This document shows, one piece after another, positions 48,635-50,000 of a DNA stretch of 50,000 bases. Positions within the stretch are counted from its first letter, which is position 1. The number at the start of each line of letters is the position of its first letter. This DNA is from Symbiodinium natans (Eukaryota; Sar; Dinophyceae; Suessiales; Symbiodiniaceae): positions 75,001 through 125,000 of the forward strand of contig CAJNDS010000004.1 in the NCBI GenBank assembly GCA_905221605.1, read 5' to 3'. A program made the translations under genes and the position numbers. The notes under the pieces were generated by a model. The model worked only from the letters and a program-made list of their open reading frames with translations, was not told the DNA's origin and made no database searches.

Positions 48635-48745
48635 AAGCCCAACGCAGACGACGGCTGGGCAGCTGCAGGGTGTGCCAGCCATGTACAGCGTCCAGTGAAG
48701 GACCTGCAGCTTCGGAGCTCGCACGGAAGCGCAAGCAACCCTAGG
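48635..48745 (+). CDS. Candidate exon, strand ambiguous
   Basis: Plus frame NADDGWAAAGCASHVQRPVK then DLQLRSSHGSASNP. The minus strand of 48635-48703 also shows AG|G, an open frame and a GTAAGG donor (VLHWTLYMAGTPCSCPAVVC). I cannot decide. Confidence 0.35.
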
Positions 48746-48810
48746 GTTTAGGGTTTAGGGTTTAGGGTTTAGGGTTTAGGGTTTAGGGTTTAGGGTTTAG
48801 GGTTTAGGGT
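48745..48810 (+). repeat. Interstitial telomeric array
   Basis: Nine TTTAGGG units. Confidence 0.95.
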
Positions 48811-49220
48811 GAAAGGAACCCGGAGATTGGGGGTCATATACCCTAGACTTGTAGAATTCCTACTACGGTATGGACAACAATCAACTGGCAGTAAACCCTA
48901 AATAAACCCTAAACCCTAAACCCTAAATAATGTGGCTGCAGCTTGTTAAGAACCGACGATGCTGCGCCCACAAGTAATCTTAGGGACCTGGGTAGGTAAC
49001 CTTTAACCAAGTTTCGTTACCTCGAATCTTACCATATATATATATATATATGGTACCCCCCCCCCCCCCCCAAAGATCTAGGTATTTTCCTGGTTTTGGG
49101 ATCTGTTTTAGGGTTTTAGGGTTGGGGGTGGGGGGCTAGCTAAACATGGAAATCTCAATATGGACATGTAAATCTTGATATGTGCGAGTCTTCATATGTG
49201 CGTGGTCGTATTTTCAAATT

Positions 49221-49478
49221 GTGAGCCCGATTGAAAACGATTGAAACGATTGAAATTCAATCGGGGGCCCGATTGAAAAACGATTGAAACGATTGAAATT
49301 CAATCGGAGACCGGATTGAAGATTGAAGATTGAAGATTCCCGGAAAGCTTTTTTCTGGGAATCTTCAATCTTCAATCTTCAATCCGGCCCCCGATTGAAT
49401 TTCAATCGTTTCAATCGTTTTTCAATCGGGCCCCCGATTGAATTTCAATCGTTTCAATCGTTTTTCAATCGGGTTCAC
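49221..49478. mobile_element. Large foldback palindrome
   Basis: Two arms of about 125 bases (49221-49345 and 49353-49478) are near-perfect inverted copies around a loop of about seven bases (AGCTTTT). Each arm is itself built from two tandem blocks of GATTGAAA-type heptamers that are partly self-complementary, plus three GATTGAA units near the loop. No open frame; A+T-richer than the surroundings. Confidence 0.85.
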
Positions 49479-49620
49479 GTCTTGTAAAGTGTCAGAATTA
49501 GCTTTCGTGACGTCGCTCAAGATCACGTGTCTTCGCAGACATTCCACTCGAAATATACTTGACCATTTGTGTTTGTAATACTCGCAATGGCTCGCATCCC
49601 AGTGGCTGGCTCAGTCTTAT

Positions 49621-49861
49621 GGTTTTTATTGGTTTTTGCGGTGTTTCGGGAGCGTGGGTCCCACGCTAAAAATCGGTTTTACCGATGTTTTTGAAAGCCT
49701 ACCTTCAAAATAACATCGGTAAAACCAATGTTTTTGAAAGCCTACCTTCAAAAAACATAGGTAAAACCAATGTTATTGAAGGACTACCTCTAAAAAACAT
49801 CAGTAAAATCGATGTTTCGTGAGCCCATGCTCCCAAAACATCGCAAAAAAACAATAAAAAA
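49621..49861. mobile_element. Second foldback element with nested hairpins
   Basis: Outer arms TTTTATTGGTTTTTGCGGTG (left) and the approximate inverse near 49822-49860. Inside are three tandem units containing AATGTTTTTGAAAGCCTACC-like hairpins with CATCGGTAAAACC edges. Confidence 0.7.
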
Positions 49862-49946
49862 AAAACATGTCAGAAACCATGATTTTCGAAACTAGTGGCT
49901 GGGGTGGCCGGCCGAGTAGTTTCAGCAACCATAGTTTTTATGTTTC

Positions 49947-50000
49947 TTATTGGTTTTTGCGGTGTTTCGGGATCGTGGGCTAAACCTTTAAGCCCTGTAG
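49947..50000. repeat. Start of a further copy of the second foldback element
   Basis: TTATTGGTTTTTGCGGTGTT and the following bases repeat 49627-49659 with one change (GGAG/GGAT); the copy soon gives way to CTAAACC/CCTTTAAGCC at the window edge. Confidence 0.65.

Noticed and set aside
1-50000. tRNA, rRNA, snRNA, CRISPR arrays, bacterial operons or viral genes
   Set aside because: None recognised by eye; a covariance-model search would be needed to exclude small RNA genes.

Overview
This window looks like nuclear DNA of a dinoflagellate, most likely a Symbiodiniaceae-like alga. Three things point there: plant/alveolate-type telomeric heptamers (TTTAGGG/CCCTAAA) scattered in both orientations through almost the whole 50 kb; very short GC-rich coding islands bounded by AG or AG|G on the left and GT, GC or GA on the right, which are dinoflagellate splice habits; and an RRM of the Mei2-like type. 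No prokaryotic features, rRNA, tRNA, CRISPR array or virus were recognised. Species-level assignment is not possible from the sequence alone.

The exon calls are mine from reading: a frame that is open across the island, an acceptor AG at its left edge, a donor-like GT/GC/GA at its right edge, and a protein that reads naturally while the flanks are interstitial telomeric repeats (ITRs), MITEs or microsatellites. None was tested by search, so confidences are moderate and function is named only for two genes. (1) A PPPDE/DeSI-type cysteine peptidase (25616-26359), in the only long stretch free of ITRs (about 25.4-28.4 kb). (2) A Mei2-like RRM gene (about 42.86-44.06 kb) whose five visible exons are separated by four introns, each filled with repeats.

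Repeat families named here: M1 (ends TTGGGATGTTCCCCC; 8-bp target duplications at two copies), M2 (ends ACTTGGAGGTTCATGG), M3 (ends CTTGGTAGCCCAGTGG), M4 (ends AGCTGAATGAGTGCAC / CTCAGCAACTAAG; lies inside introns), M5 (CTAGGACCCAGAGTAGG), M6 (AAAGTTTAACCTT...GGGTTATTGGAGAAG). There are also two larger terminal-inverted-repeat elements, two foldback palindromes near the right edge, and a complete miniature LTR retrotransposon (13356-14106) with 152-bp LTRs, TG...CA ends, a polypurine tract and a 5-bp target duplication.

Layout: 0-5 kb, candidate exons of one or more unidentified genes between ITRs; 5-10 kb, triplet repeat, nested M1 element, dense ITRs and M5 fragments; 10-18 kb, exons, a hexamer array, the LTR element; 18-25 kb, exons, M1-M4 copies, ITRs; 25.4-28.4 kb, PPPDE gene and a diverged tandem repeat; 28.4-36 kb, low-complexity C-rich tracts, exons, an M4-bearing intron; 36-42 kb, the longest ITR array and coiled-coil-like exons; 42.8-44.1 kb, Mei2-like gene; 44-50 kb, ITR-split MITEs, further exons and the foldback elements.

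The main message is that telomeric repeats here behave as insertions. Several sit inside a recognisable MITE or intron and are flanked by short direct duplications of the target, and at least one makes up an intron whose donor site is a copy of the downstream exon start.
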